From contig MSJI02000794.1 in NCBI GenBank assembly GCA_001931905.2, forward strand, positions 62,001-126,000: a stretch of 64,000 nt of DNA, written 5' to 3'. This document shows positions 11,445 through 22,146 of the stretch, piece by piece. The notes beneath the pieces are model-generated. The model had not been told where the DNA came from and searched no databases. It saw nothing but the letters and a program-made list of their open reading frames with translations. Both the position numbers and the translations under genes were made by a program. This stretch comes from Cladosporium sp. IMV 00045. Its lineage: Eukaryota > Ascomycota > Dothideomycetes > Cladosporiales > Cladosporiaceae. The first letter of the stretch is position 1. The number at the start of each line of letters is the position of its first letter.

Positions 11445-13403
11445 TCACTCGCTCGGGGGGTCGAAGATCTTGCCTGTTGCGCACGGGTTTGTCAGTTCAC
11501 AAGGATATCTTACCAATACCCAAGAATGAAAAGGTCCTCCAATGGCTCGTCCTTCCGCGTTGCTACTTCTTCTCACTCGAGACCTTCTTCGTCGAGGAAT
11601 TGGAGAAAACCCTCCCTTTCCAAGTGGGGGGAAAGAGAAAGATCACTTACCGGGATTCATAATCCAGAGAGGATCCAGGCTGGCCTTGAGCTTCTGCATG
11701 ACGCCGATGGTGTCGAGGCCCAGCTCTTTGACGAGCGAGGCTTTCTTGCCGATGCCGATGCCGTGTTCGCCCTATTCGCAGCAGCCAGGTCAGTCGCACA
11801 GCACGTGGACAGTTGAACACATCCTCAAGGAAAAACTCACCGTACAAGTCCCCTCCATCTCCAACGCCCTCTCGACCATACGATAAACACACTCCTCCAC
11901 CTTCCGCCTCTGCGCCGGATCCTTCGCATCGTACATAATGGCCTCGTGGAAATTCCCATCCCCGATATGACCCAACACACTGGCAAAAAGCCCCAACTCA
12001 TCCATATCCTTCTTACTAACCTCCACCAGATCCGCCAGCCTTGACATCGGCACCGCCACGTCCGTCGACCACACCTCCTCATCCGCCTTGCGCAGCGCCA
12101 GCATGCTCCACAGACTCTCCTTGCGCGCGCTCCACAGCGCTTTCTGCTCTTCTTCGTCGGCGGTGAATTCGAAGGAGCCGCTGCCCTGCGCTGCGGAGAT
12201 TGTGCGGACTTGCTCCACATGCTCGGCGACGGCGGCGGGCGTGCCGCTGAATTTGAAGAAGAGCGTTGGCGTCTCTGCCCAGCGTTTCGGCGCCTTGCCT
12301 CCCTCGCTCTGTTTGGCAGCGCCAGCGCGGTTGACGACGCTCATCTGCACCTCGTCCATGATCTCCATGGCGGCGACGGGGATGCCGCTGCGCATTACGC
12401 TGGCGCTCGTGGCGGCGCAGGCGCGGATGGAAGGGAAAGGGCAGACGGCGACGGAAGTCTGCTGGGGGATGACGGCGAGTTTGAGCGTGATTTCCGTGAC
12501 GAGGCCGAGGGTGCCTTCGCTGCCGACGAAGAGGCCGGTCAGATTATATCCTGCTGCGGATTTGCGCGGCCTCCGGCGCGTTTTGACAACGCTGCCGTCG
12601 GCCAGCACGACGGTCAGATTGACCACCCAGTCGCGCATGGTGCCGTAGCGCACGGCGTTGGTGCCACTGCACCCCGTGCCCACCATGCCGCCGATCATAG
12701 CCGTAGGCCCCGGGTCGACGGGGAAGAAGAGTCCCGTGTCTTTGATTTTCTCATTGAGCGTCATCCAGCCGACCGCGGGCTGGACGGTGACGTCCATATC
12801 GTCCGGACGCAGGGCGAGCACGCCGTCCATGTGCGCGAAGTCGACGCTGATGCCGCCATGCGGGGCGGAGAAGTTGGCTTCCAGCGACGAGCCGCCGGAG
12901 TAGGGGATGAGGGGGATGCGGTGGGCGGTGCAGGTTGCGGCAATCAGGGAGACGTCCGCGGTCGATTTGGGGTAGGCGACGGCGACGGGGAGGGTGGCGA
13001 TGTTGATGGAGCTCCATTCGGAGAAGCCGTGGTTGTGTAGGTCTTCGTCGTCGGTGGAGATCGCATCTTCACCTAGTTTGCTGCGTAGAGAGGTGATGGC
13101 CTTTTCTAGGGTTGCTTTGGTTGCGTAGGCGGGTTGGATTGGTTGGTCTGTTTGGGTTGATTTGGATGTAGTGGCGGAGCGGAGGGAAGAGGACGAATCG
13201 TTCACGCCGTAGAGATATGCCAGACTGCCAGTAAACGCCGAGAGGAGTAGAACGCGACCTGTCGTCCAAAATTGCGCTTTTGCAGGGTTCTGCTGAGGGC
13301 GAGGATGAGTTGAAGAAGTCGATTGCCATCTTGTCGATCGCCGACGTGTAGTAGTCCGTCCAGCGCCAGTGGAAATGCGAGCAGCGAAGGGTCGCGTGAA
13401 CAT
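11445..13403 (-). CDS. DLD1: Mitochondrial D-lactate dehydrogenase (cytochrome), FAD-linked, homeolog B
   Basis: Exons complement(11445-11473, 11651-11771, 11841-13403) give 570 aa. It oxidises D-lactate to pyruvate and passes electrons to cytochrome c in the mitochondrial intermembrane space. The N-terminus is Arg/Thr/Ser-rich, acid-poor and followed by a hydrophobic stretch (VLLLSAFTGSLAYLYGV), as in membrane-anchored Dld proteins. The PCMH-type FAD domain is clear (IPYSGGSSLEANF, DPGPTAMIGGMVGTGCSG, GSEGTLGLVTEITL). The C-terminal cap has VLGHIGDGNFHE and, across the first splice junction, GEHGIGIGK. The last 29-base exon restores the family ending NPGKIFD. The ATG at 13403 is chosen because it begins the presequence; an in-frame ATG at 13598 would add 65 atypical residues. 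Its homeolog A copy lies left of the window. Confidence 0.92.
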
Positions 13404-14062
13404 GTTGAAAGCAAATGCACGCGTATATCCAGTCAAAGCAATCCCAGTTCTTCCTCGAGGATAGAGACCAGGCAAAGAAATCCAACCACCCAAAAGACGT
13501 CGATGATGAAGAGGTGAAGTCGGATGAGAGAGCAACTCCGGCGTTTGAACGTCGAGCCGCGCGATCGACGCAGCAAAGCAATGAAATGCAACCAACAATG
13601 CCGATCCCGGAAATGTGAAAGATCTCCTTCCTGATTAGCTAATGTATCTAAAGGTTAAAGTAAACAAAAAGCGCATCGATAATCTATGAGGCTCCCAAGC
13701 AGGATACTGAGAAGCATAAAACTGCAAAAGACGTTCGCGGTGTCGGGGTTTGGACCTCCACTGGAAGTGACCCCCACGTAATTTGGGGGCGTTGTTGGGG
13801 GTCACACCACGAATACGCCCGAATGGCGTGCTACCGAATCGATGACGATGTTCAACGATAATGTAGTGTGGGAAGATGGCCAATGGTTCGTTCAATCGGT
13901 ACATGTACGATCTGTTCGTGAAAGTCCTTGATTCTCATGCTCACTATCTGTTATTTATATCTTCGAAAAACAAAGCTGAGGTATTCGTGCGAAACGCAGT
14001 TCCTGACTAGTAAAAATCTAACAATTATCCATCGATCCACAGTTCATCAGTTCCCAGCTACA
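13404..14062. promoter_or_regulatory. D-lactate dehydrogenase upstream region, homeolog B
   Basis: About 660 bp between the dehydrogenase start and the stop of the RING gene, both on the minus strand. It contains the conserved inverted repeat at 13767-13805. No ORF with conserved coding pattern is seen when compared with 1-608. Confidence 0.5.
13767..13805. promoter_or_regulatory. GC-rich inverted repeat, homeolog B
   Basis: Perfect 9-base arms GTGACCCCC (13767-13775) and GGGGGTCAC (13797-13805), with a further GGGGG in the 21-base loop. It lies about 370 bp upstream of the dehydrogenase start. The same element is kept in homeolog A. Confidence 0.45.
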
Positions 14063-16319
14063 TCACGCAGTCCGTCTGTTCGTGGTACTCATAAGCGTGA
14101 TCTTCTTGCCCTTCTTGCCCTTTTTCCCCTTGCCGCCTCCACCACCATTGCCTCCCCCAGTGGAAGCATTCGCATTTCCATTCGCGCTCCCATCTCCACC
14201 ATCCGCACCATTCTCCAAACTCATCTGAGCAGTGCGTGCCATCAGCTCTTCTTCCTCACGCAACAGATCCTTCTCCCAGCCTTGCAGCCAGCCGTCGCCG
14301 CCTCCGAACTCAGAATCGTGCGGCAAACTGGCGTAGTCTGCATCTGTCTGTGCCACAGCAGCTGTGCCCCAGACAGTGCGCTGCGCGTTCGGAGACGTAC
14401 CTGGAGAGGCGAGGGAGGCGAAATTCGAGCTTGTGCGATGAGGGAAGGGTGGCGAGGTGCCGGGCTCGCTGTCGGTGGCGAGACCTGGTAGGGTTGGTAG
14501 GCTGTCTGCGGAGAAGAGGTCGTTCGGAATGGAAGGGCGTTTGTTGCGGCGGATGGCGGCGATTTCCTTCTCGGATGCCTTCTCGATTCGGACGCGGTCC
14601 TTCTCTTCTCGCGCTTCTTTGTCGTGGTGTCGTTTTCTGCGACGCTCGATCGGGACGGCGAATTCTTTGAGAACTTCGGGACTGACGGTATCCGTCCAGT
14701 CGCATTCGAGGAAGGCCACTTCGCAGCCGTATGGGAGGTGGCCGAGGTATTTGACCCTTTTGCGCAGCTCGTCATCGACTACGTGGCCGCTGCTTACGTG
14801 TTCAACGCGTGGTAGAATAGATGAAGGGAAGTTCTTGTAAGAGCCAAAAGCCGACTTCAAGATGCGGATATCAAGTGGCGATAGATAGTAATGTTGGAGT
14901 CCGTGGTAGAATAGATATTCGTGCGGCTGCGGTTTCTCGTACTGGCGTTGTCGCATCTCTGCGATAGTGCGTGGCACGTAGTTAGTGTTCGTCTGGTTTT
15001 CGGTCGTAGCGGCCTCGTCTTGATTTGACTCGGTGCCGCTAAATTGTGGCACGCTTTGTGCTTGCTTCGAAAGGTACATGTCCGGCACGCCCTCGTCACT
15101 TTGGTTGAATTCAATTGGAGGCCGATCCGACTTTGGCTCGGGCTTCTTGGGTTGCTCTGGTGGATTTCCGATTCCTCGGATTTTCTCTTTGGCATCGATG
15201 ACCATGCGCTTGGCTCGGCCAGTCCATTCGGCGTCCTCGCCAAACATCAGCTCATCTTCTTTCTCGAGCAACTCGATCGCCTCCAGGGCTTCGTCGTATT
15301 GCTGGTTCATGTAATCTTCGCTTCCTTTCATGAGATGTGCGTAGTCCATAACTTCAGTCGCGAGGTGCCACGGAATGTGCTCCCCTTTCGGCACCACTTC
15401 ACCGCTCTCCCGAGGCATGGCTAGTGTGCTACCAGGCTTCCGTGTCACCAGACGGAGGACGACATCGCCACCTTCACGGGGTGCATCGCCCTCTTGTCCT
15501 TCGTAGAACCGTGCAGGACGCGTCTCGGAGACGTAGATGCGATCCCAGCAGATGGGGCATTTCTGCCACCTCGCTCGCTTCTCAGCTGGCGCTTCTGCGT
15601 CTTCAGAATGCATGTAGCGAATCAAACACGGTGCACAGAAGATGTGGCCGCACTTCGCCATCCTCGGAGCTGTGGGCTCGCCCAAACAAATCGGACAAGA
15701 TGCCGACTGCGACTTGGAAGATGCAATGACTTGAAGAACATTGTTCCAGTCAAGATGAACGTCCGCATCTCCCGACTGCGCCTGGTAGTCTCCGCGAGGG
15801 TCGACAATGAAGCGATAGTTCGCGTGAATGTACCTTTTCGCCCATGTCAGTATGCCATCAAGGTGTATCTCCGTCTCGTCGTGGTGTTACATACCTCGCC
15901 TTGTCTACCGCATGATATCCACTACCCAGGCCCCAAGTCGTGTTCCTCCTCTCTCCTCTCCTGCCGCCATGGCGAAACTGATGCTGGTGAGTCTGCGGGC
16001 GTGGCGGAAGGGCAAAGTTCATCAAGTGCGTAATGCTCTGCTGCCCGCGGCGACCATTTGGATTCTGCATACTGGCTAGCTCAGCCTCTGCATCCTCATC
16101 CACCAGTCGGTAGGCAGCCTTGCTCTTCGCCTTGTGTTTCGGTTTCGCGGCCTGGGTGTTTCGCGGGGCGGCGTTGCGGGTGGAGGAGTTGGTGCGGGCG
16201 CCACCCGAGGTGTTGGAGAAGAAAGCCTGGGTTGTGGAGACGGTGGGAGCTGGTGATGAGACGCTTGGTGGCTGCTTCGAGTTGGATGCGGTCTTGAGAG
16301 CAGGCGGCTGGGAAGACAT
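14063..16319 (-). CDS. RNF10/Mag2-like RING finger protein, homeolog B
   Basis: Exons complement(14063-15833, 15895-16319) give 731 aa, with the intron in the same place as homeolog A. The RING and its surroundings are identical to the A copy. Differences cluster in two places: a Gln/Glu/Asn-rich linker (NQDEAATTENQ versus NQEADATTETQ) and the low-complexity Gly/Ala tail, where this copy is two residues longer. Both copies therefore look functional. The first in-frame ATG is at 16319, which fixes the start for both homeologs. Confidence 0.88.
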
Positions 16320-16970
16320 TGCCGTCGTGAGGGGCGAGTTCGCGGATGGGGATGCCTAGATAGAGGGACCGTATCGGCCAGACGCTGCGGGTGCAGGTGC
16401 CGAAGGTTGACGATGCCTAGCGAGGGCAGATTTGGATTTGTTTATTGGCGTTGCGAGAGTATTCAGAGGGTTTGATGGTAATGGAGCTCCACAAGGGAGT
16501 CTGATGGGAGAGAAGCAGAGGAGGGTGAAGGGTAGAGGTATGTGATAGAATGACTACATCGATTGGGGGAGGGGCATGCTTTCGGCAAGCTTCCGCGCTG
16601 TGATCGATTGCAAAGGGACCTGGACAAAGGCAGAAAAACACGTGCAGCTGTGCCGGTTTGCCACTCGACCATTGCTATACTTGAATGTCAGACGTTTGAC
16701 TTGCACGGCGTTTATTCTTGTGCTGAGCTTCTACTCCATACAAAGCGCAGTCGTATTACTCCATCAACAGAGGGAGAAGTACAGCAAGGTGGGTGGCAAC
16801 ATGAAGCATCATCATCCCATCTCCAGCGTAACGTCATAGCACGATGCTGTTCTGTGAAGTGGTTGAGTACAGATCTTTTTCGTTTCTTCACCATTGTTGT
16901 TTACATTATACACTTCTCTCTCTTTATGATCAATTCTGCTATCAAACGAGTAATTCGACCTTTCTCCAGT
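16320..16970. promoter_or_regulatory. Divergent promoter region, RING gene / fructosamine kinase, homeolog B
   Basis: Counterpart of 2860-3509. No ORF. The flanks are conserved and the centre (about 16680-16790) is diverged. Confidence 0.5.
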
Positions 16971-18266
16971 ATGCCTTCACAAATCGATAGCGCCGTGGCA
17001 TCCGTCCTCCAGATCGATCCCAGCAATGCAACAATGGCTGGCACAGGTGGAGGTGGATGTTCCTCAGCAACCTCTTCAAAAATCAAAGCAACTCTTCCTG
17101 ATGGATCTGAGAAGTAAGCATTACCTCCTTTCGTTCAAGATAAGGCTCTCAGCCATTGAATGTTGGTCTTATCTTCAATAATTTGTTCTCGTCGACAACC
17201 ACTCGATGCGAGAATAGGCATAGCGGTAACGACAACCACTCAATCAGACACGGCGATATGAGAATCGCTTCCTGTCACCCGCACTCACCAGCAAAAATCC
17301 AACACCCTCACCAAACAAACACTCACACCCTCCCAGAAACTTCTTCATCAAAATCGGCCCCAACGCAACCATGTTCAAAGGCGAACACGCCTCCCTCCGC
17401 GCCCTGCACAACGCCGTCCCAACAATCTGCCCGCAATCCTACGGCCACGGACAACTGGCCTCCTCACCCTCCTCCTCCTTCCTGGTAACCGACTTCCTCG
17501 AAATCACATCGGGCCGACGAGGCAAAGCATCCGGCGCCTCGCTGGCGCAGAAACTGGGCAAACTGCACACCACACCCGCGCCCACGCCTCCAGGACACGA
17601 CAAGCCCATGTTCGGCTTCCCCGCGCCGACGTGCTGCGGCGACATGCAGCAGCCGAACGATTACAAGGCCAGCTGGGCGGAGTTTTACGCGGAGAATCGG
17701 CTGAGGTTTATTGAGAGGGCGTCGAGGAAGTCGAATGGGAAGGATGGGGAGCTGACTACGTTGGTGGAGAGGTTGTGTGAGGAGGTTGTGCCGAGACTCA
17801 TTGGCGATGGGCATTTGAATTGCGGCAAGGGAGTTATGCCTGTTGTTGTGCATGGCGATCTTTGGAGCGGGAATGCTTCGATTGGAAAGTTGCCGGGCAT
17901 GAAGGAGGCGGAGGAGGTGACGTATGATAGCAGTGCTTGCTATGCGCACTCGGAGTATGAGCTGGGGGATATGAAGATGTGAGTTTCTTTGCTGGTTGTG
18001 GTGGGAATTTGTGGGAATTTGATGGCTGACGAATGTTTTCTTTTTGCAGGTTTGGTGGGTTCGGTCCTGATTTCTTGGAGGAGTATCACAGCATTTGCCC
18101 CAAGACGGAGCCGGTGGAGGAGTATGATGACCGTGTCATGTTGTATGAGCTCTATCATCATCTGAATCACTATGCCATGTTTGGCGGCATGTACCGGTCT
18201 GGCGCTGTTAGTATGATCAAGACATTGCTGAAGAAGTATGGTGGACAGGGAAAGACAGAGCTATGA
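16971..18266 (+). CDS. Fructosamine-3-kinase-like protein, homeolog B
   Basis: Exons 16971-17113, 17337-17978 and 18050-18266 give 333 aa, the same length as homeolog A. The catalytic HGDLWSGN and the FGGF segment are unchanged. The second exon starts with AAC after a CCCAG acceptor, so the junction codon is AAA instead of AAG but still Lys. Intron 1 is 223 bp here versus 248 bp in A and is poorly conserved, while intron 2 shrank from 92 to 71 bp. An upstream in-frame ATG at 16926 is the alternative start. Confidence 0.87.
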
Positions 18267-19050
18267 TATGATGATTTCACGTAGAATGTACAATACCATG
18301 ACAATTATGCCAACATTCGTGCCACCAGTCATATTCTGAATGAATATTTCCATGTCTAAACTCTTATTCATGTTTACAGCCAGGTCCCTCAACCCGTCAA
18401 TCGTCACAAATGCAGGGTCACAGGTACGGGCGGATTGCGTGCTCGTCTAGTCGATGGCAACATTCGCTCTTCGCCCCATATTTGGTCTGTGAGTCTCCCA
18501 GTAGCGCAAAGCTGTCATTCTTGATCCCTATCTTCATCGCATGTTTTTTTCAGTCGGTGTCAAAAAATAGTCGTCGATTATTCATTCATCATGCCATTCC
18601 TCTCTCACTGCTCGGACCAGCCTTCGCTGACTTCGGCCGCCCGCTCCGACCTCAGCTTGTCGTCTTCAACGACTTTCACAGTCGCCATCTCACCACCAAG
18701 TCAAGAACACTCATCTGCCCAGCTCCCCAGATAACCACGCCACCTACTCAGCATACTTTAGACACACCTATCCTGGGCCATCTGCGACCTTATCGGACCT
18801 CCCCTGGACCCTCTGCAATCGGCATTCCCAGGCACACTTTTCTTCGCCACGGTTACTACCGGCCCACCTTGTTAAACCGGCATCCCAGACGACCCATTGT
18901 GATACTCCTGCCACCGGCGAAGATCATCACTGCATATCCGCGCAGAGCTCTGCGTGTGTCTGCCCGTCCACTCCACACGAGCCTTGCGCGTCCTGCGTGT
19001 CCAAGGTTAATCTCCCACGCTTGCCCGGCCTCTGCCATCGTTGGCCATCC
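18267..19050. other. Intergenic, fructosamine kinase to FAD oxidoreductase, homeolog B
   Basis: Counterpart of 4852-5659, with promoter and leader of the oxidoreductase. No gene seen. Confidence 0.5.
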
Positions 19051-19994
19051 ATGTTCGCCTCTTCCTCACGCACCGCCGCTGCCAAACGCACTAGCGCCGC
19101 GACAATGCAACCTGCCTCGCGGCAGCAGCGATTGCTGCTGTCAACAGCTCGTCTCTCATGCGGGGGCGTGGTGGGCCGCAGCTATGTACGAGCTGCAACT
19201 CTGCAATCGGCGAGGCAACCGACGCGATCATTGTCGACCGCCAATGTCTGGTCAAAAGGTCATGCTTCGCAGTCACGAGCCCTGGCTGTCAGCAGAACTC
19301 CTTCTTTGATTGCGAAGTCTGGGGTTGATTCTCTTCGCGCCGCATCGACATCGACCATGGGTAAGCCCTCTGAATCTTACGCTGCCGTAGTCGTTGGAGG
19401 CGGACCGGCTGGTATCACTGTAGTTGGCAATCTCTTGGAGCAAAAGGTCGAACCAATCCTCTGGGTCGACAATGCTTTCAACGGTGGACGCATCAACAGA
19501 GCCTACAGAGAAGTGCCATCCAACACCAAAGTCGCCCTCTTTGTCGAATACGCCACGGCAGTCGCGCCGTTCAGGAAGATCGTCAGCAACACGCCCTCTC
19601 GCTCACGATGGGAAGAGCCCAGCGAGAGCGACGGCGTAGCAGTCAACGGCAAAACCGACAAACTCCAAGCCCTACGCAGCCTGGAACAGAACAAAAGCTG
19701 CCAGCTCAGCCACGCAGCTGACATGCTCCTCATGCTGACCGAAGGCCTCTCCAAAACCCCCGGCGTAATTCCTCAAAAATCCCAAGTCACCGACGCCACG
19801 CTCGACGAGTCCTCCAAAACCTGGACCGTCAACCTAACCAGCACCATCCCCTCCGACCCCTCCACCCTCTCCGTCTCCACCCCCCGCTTCGTAATGTGCA
19901 CCGGCTCCTCGCCCAACAACTCACCCCTCCCGGTTGACATCCCCAGCCTCCACGTCCTCGACCTCGACTGCGCCCTCTCCCCCAGCCTGCTCGC
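19051..19994 (+). CDS. FAD-dependent oxidoreductase, N-terminal part, cut by gap (homeolog B)
   Basis: About 314 residues up to the N run at 19995, colinear with 5660-6578 and a few codons longer. The FAD-binding GGGPAGI motif and presequence-like N-terminus are as in homeolog A. Two bases in the shared 3' stretch (TCGCCCAACAACTC versus TCACCCAACAATTC) separate it from both the A fragment and the C-terminal fragment at 51127. The C-terminal half of this copy is therefore missing from the window. Alternative start is the internal MGKP methionine at about 19357. Confidence 0.78.
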
Positions 19995-20014
19995 NNNNNN
20001 NNNNNNNNNNNNNN
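19995..20014. other. Assembly gap 2 (20 N) hiding about 4.15 kb
   Basis: The left flank corresponds to 51350 and the right flank to 55500 in homeolog A. The true gap should hold the equivalents of 51351-55499: the end of the FAD oxidoreductase, the intergenic stretch and most of the SET-domain gene. Confidence 0.85.
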
Positions 20015-20309
20015 GCGCGTTGGAGAGCTCGACGAGGTTGTAATTGACGCTGGTCCTGGCGCGACGCGGTCTGCGGCCAGAGCTTTCCGGCTCGACGCTC
20101 GACATGGCGGTTGTTGTGGAATGTGAGGTCGCTGCGGTGGTGTCTTTGGCGGAGACGACACTGCTGGAGTCGGCGAGGCTGGTGGGAGGCGTAGAAGCCG
20201 GAACTCGCTCGGAAGTCGTCGAGTCCTCGTCCAAGAGTGTCTGGGCGACCTGGATCGACGACGAGCAAACGGAGGAAGCACGGGTCATGTCGGCAACTTG
20301 GGATTCCAT
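20015..20309 (-). CDS. ASH1-like SET-domain methyltransferase, N-terminal 98 codons only (homeolog B)
   Basis: The start codon is at 20309 and the frame runs into the gap at 20014. The visible part is Ser/Thr-rich with a basic RRPRRARTSVNYN segment that matches residues ~80-90 of the full copy at 53113-55788. It begins MESQVADMTRASS whereas homeolog A begins MASHDTTRASS, so the first few codons have diverged. The SET domain itself is in the missing sequence. Confidence 0.8.
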
Positions 20310-21432
20310 GTGGTGTTGATGTACTGCCTCCCCTCTGGGCGTGGGCTAGGTGAGGTCAGTATTGATGTTGTTTTGGTGTTTGGTGCCAAAACGAAACGCG
20401 TCGATTCGCGTCTATAAAGTGGGGCGTTGGCAGAGTGGAAAAGTGGTAAGAGGTAGTGTGATTTCTCAGACAGCTAAGAAAAAGAAATAGCTGTCAAGAA
20501 AGACATTCGTGTTGGAAAGGCGAGTGTTGGTTTGGACTGAAGTATGAAAGTATCGAATGTTTCTTTGGTAGTCTCGCGTGTAGATTTGTTGGTGTAGCAA
20601 GCAAGGGAACAAAGCAAAGGTACCCGCACCTACCTGCCTGCCTGCTTGCTGTACTCACTTCCGCACAAGCCACAGCTCCCTCTCCCCCCCAGCCCAATCA
20701 AACCTTAGTTGACTACGCTGATTGTATTCACGTCCCCGTTATCATTGGCATTGGCAACCCGCATTCCACCGTTGATGGCGCGCAGGTGGTGGATCGTCAG
20801 TATTTTCCCAATGTCAATCAATGCCCCCCTTTTCTGATACTATACTTGAGAGTACTGTAGACCCCGAAAGTACTATGATTGGCTCTCTTACTACCTGCTC
20901 AAGGTAGGCATGGCATTCTGCCCATGTGTTCTTTGTGGAGCAACCAGCACAGATCAGAGCTGCTCGCACTGTGTCAGGGAGACTTGATCCCAGAGCTCCT
21001 TTGCACTGGCACACACATGTGCGAAGTGCTCGTTGCCAGTACTCTTTAATGCATACTGTGCCATGACACGTGCCTACATGTATCCCATTGTGACCAAACC
21101 TCACAAGAGACCGGGCATAATTTGGTCATATCATCTCTGTTGCGTGAAACTCTCTGGTGCGTTGGAAATCACATCCAAGTCAATGAGATCCTTCGCCCTT
21201 TGTTCGGCGTGCTCAGACACCTAAGGACCTACCACAGAGCAGCATCGCATCTTCACTCCTAAAGCCACGATCATCTCAACTCAACTCAGGATTTGCAGTG
21301 AGAAGAAGAAACGGGAGCTTTGTGTGGGGTACACAAAAGAAATAAGTCGCTCTATTCGGCCATCGGAAACTCTTGATATTTACACAACACAACACTTCGC
21401 TCTCTTCTTCACACCAGCGCAGGACGAAGCGC
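20310..21432. other. Intergenic: SET gene promoter and 3' flank of the small mitochondrial gene, homeolog B
   Basis: About 1.1 kb aligning with 55789-56874. Blocks such as the CAATCAAACCTTAGTTGACT stretch near 20695 are kept, but no frame stays open in both copies, so it is treated as non-coding. A CT/AG-rich tract and CTGCC repeats are seen at 20630-20655. Confidence 0.5.
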
Positions 21433-22146
21433 TTAGTAGCCCTCCTTGCCCCACTTGTTGTACTTCTCGTGGAGAGACTGAGATTGGGAGAGTCAGCAAT
21501 TCGCCCTGAAAGTGCACATAACTCTCATTTCACATCCGACATGGCTTCACCGGGCCCAGCCATGTTCCTCCTTCTTCCTGACAGACGCAAAACCACTCAC
21601 CTTAGGCAGGTTGACGTTAGGGATGATGACCTCGTTCAAAGCGCTGGGGGCGTCCTTGCGGGGCTTGCTGGGGTCGCCGTGCGGGTGGTACTGGTAGGCG
21701 GCGTCGCGGCCGGTCTTCCAGGGCTCGGTGCCGTCGGCCTTGCCGATCTTGTTCTCGCTGCTGGCCGACGTCGGGTTGGAGCTGAAGTGCCAGCCGGCGA
21801 GGCCGAAAGCGCCGGACATGATCGCGAGGAGAACCTGTGTACAAGTGCTCCGTGGTTAGTCTTGTTCGCGGCTCTCTTTCTGTGAGGTTCTTGGGTTCTT
21901 GAGGCTTGGGCAGCGATCGCGGAGGCCCAATGGCTCTTGCGACTACGCCCGATCTTTCTTTCAGGTGTAAGGTAGGCGTACGTAGAGTTCGGGGTCGCGC
22001 TTGGCTCCCTGCTTGACGGCGCTGGCATCGGCCTTGCGGTCTTCTTTGGGCACGGCGCCAGAGGTGACGCCGGAGGCCTGGCGGCGGGAGACGCGCACGG
22101 GGGCGCGGGCGGCGGAGAAAGCTGCTCTGCGGGCGGCGACGTTCAT
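21433..22146 (-). CDS. Small single-span protein, probably mitochondrial inner membrane, 147 aa (homeolog B)
   Basis: Exons complement(21433-21477, 21601-21834, 21982-22146). The first ~35 residues (MNVAARRAAFSAARAPVRVSRR) form a typical Arg/Ala presequence. One hydrophobic segment follows across the first splice (YVLLAIMSGAFGLAGWHF). A conserved hydrophilic tail comes next (HPHGDPSKPRKDAPSALNEV) and the last exon encodes SLHEKYNKWGKEGY. Both introns have GT-AG ends and all phases are 0. I recognise this as a conserved fungal family but cannot name a function; a respiratory-complex accessory or assembly role would fit. A TCACGTGA site lies about 200 bp upstream. Confidence 0.82.

Noticed and set aside
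12210..13040. 276-codon plus-strand frame opposite D-lactate dehydrogenase
   Set aside because: Gly/Asp/Glu/Arg-rich mirror of a GC-rich coding strand; the minus strand has clear family motifs.
14242..14775. 177-codon frame inside the RING gene
   Set aside because: Out-of-frame shadow of the RING gene, not conserved as protein in homeolog A.
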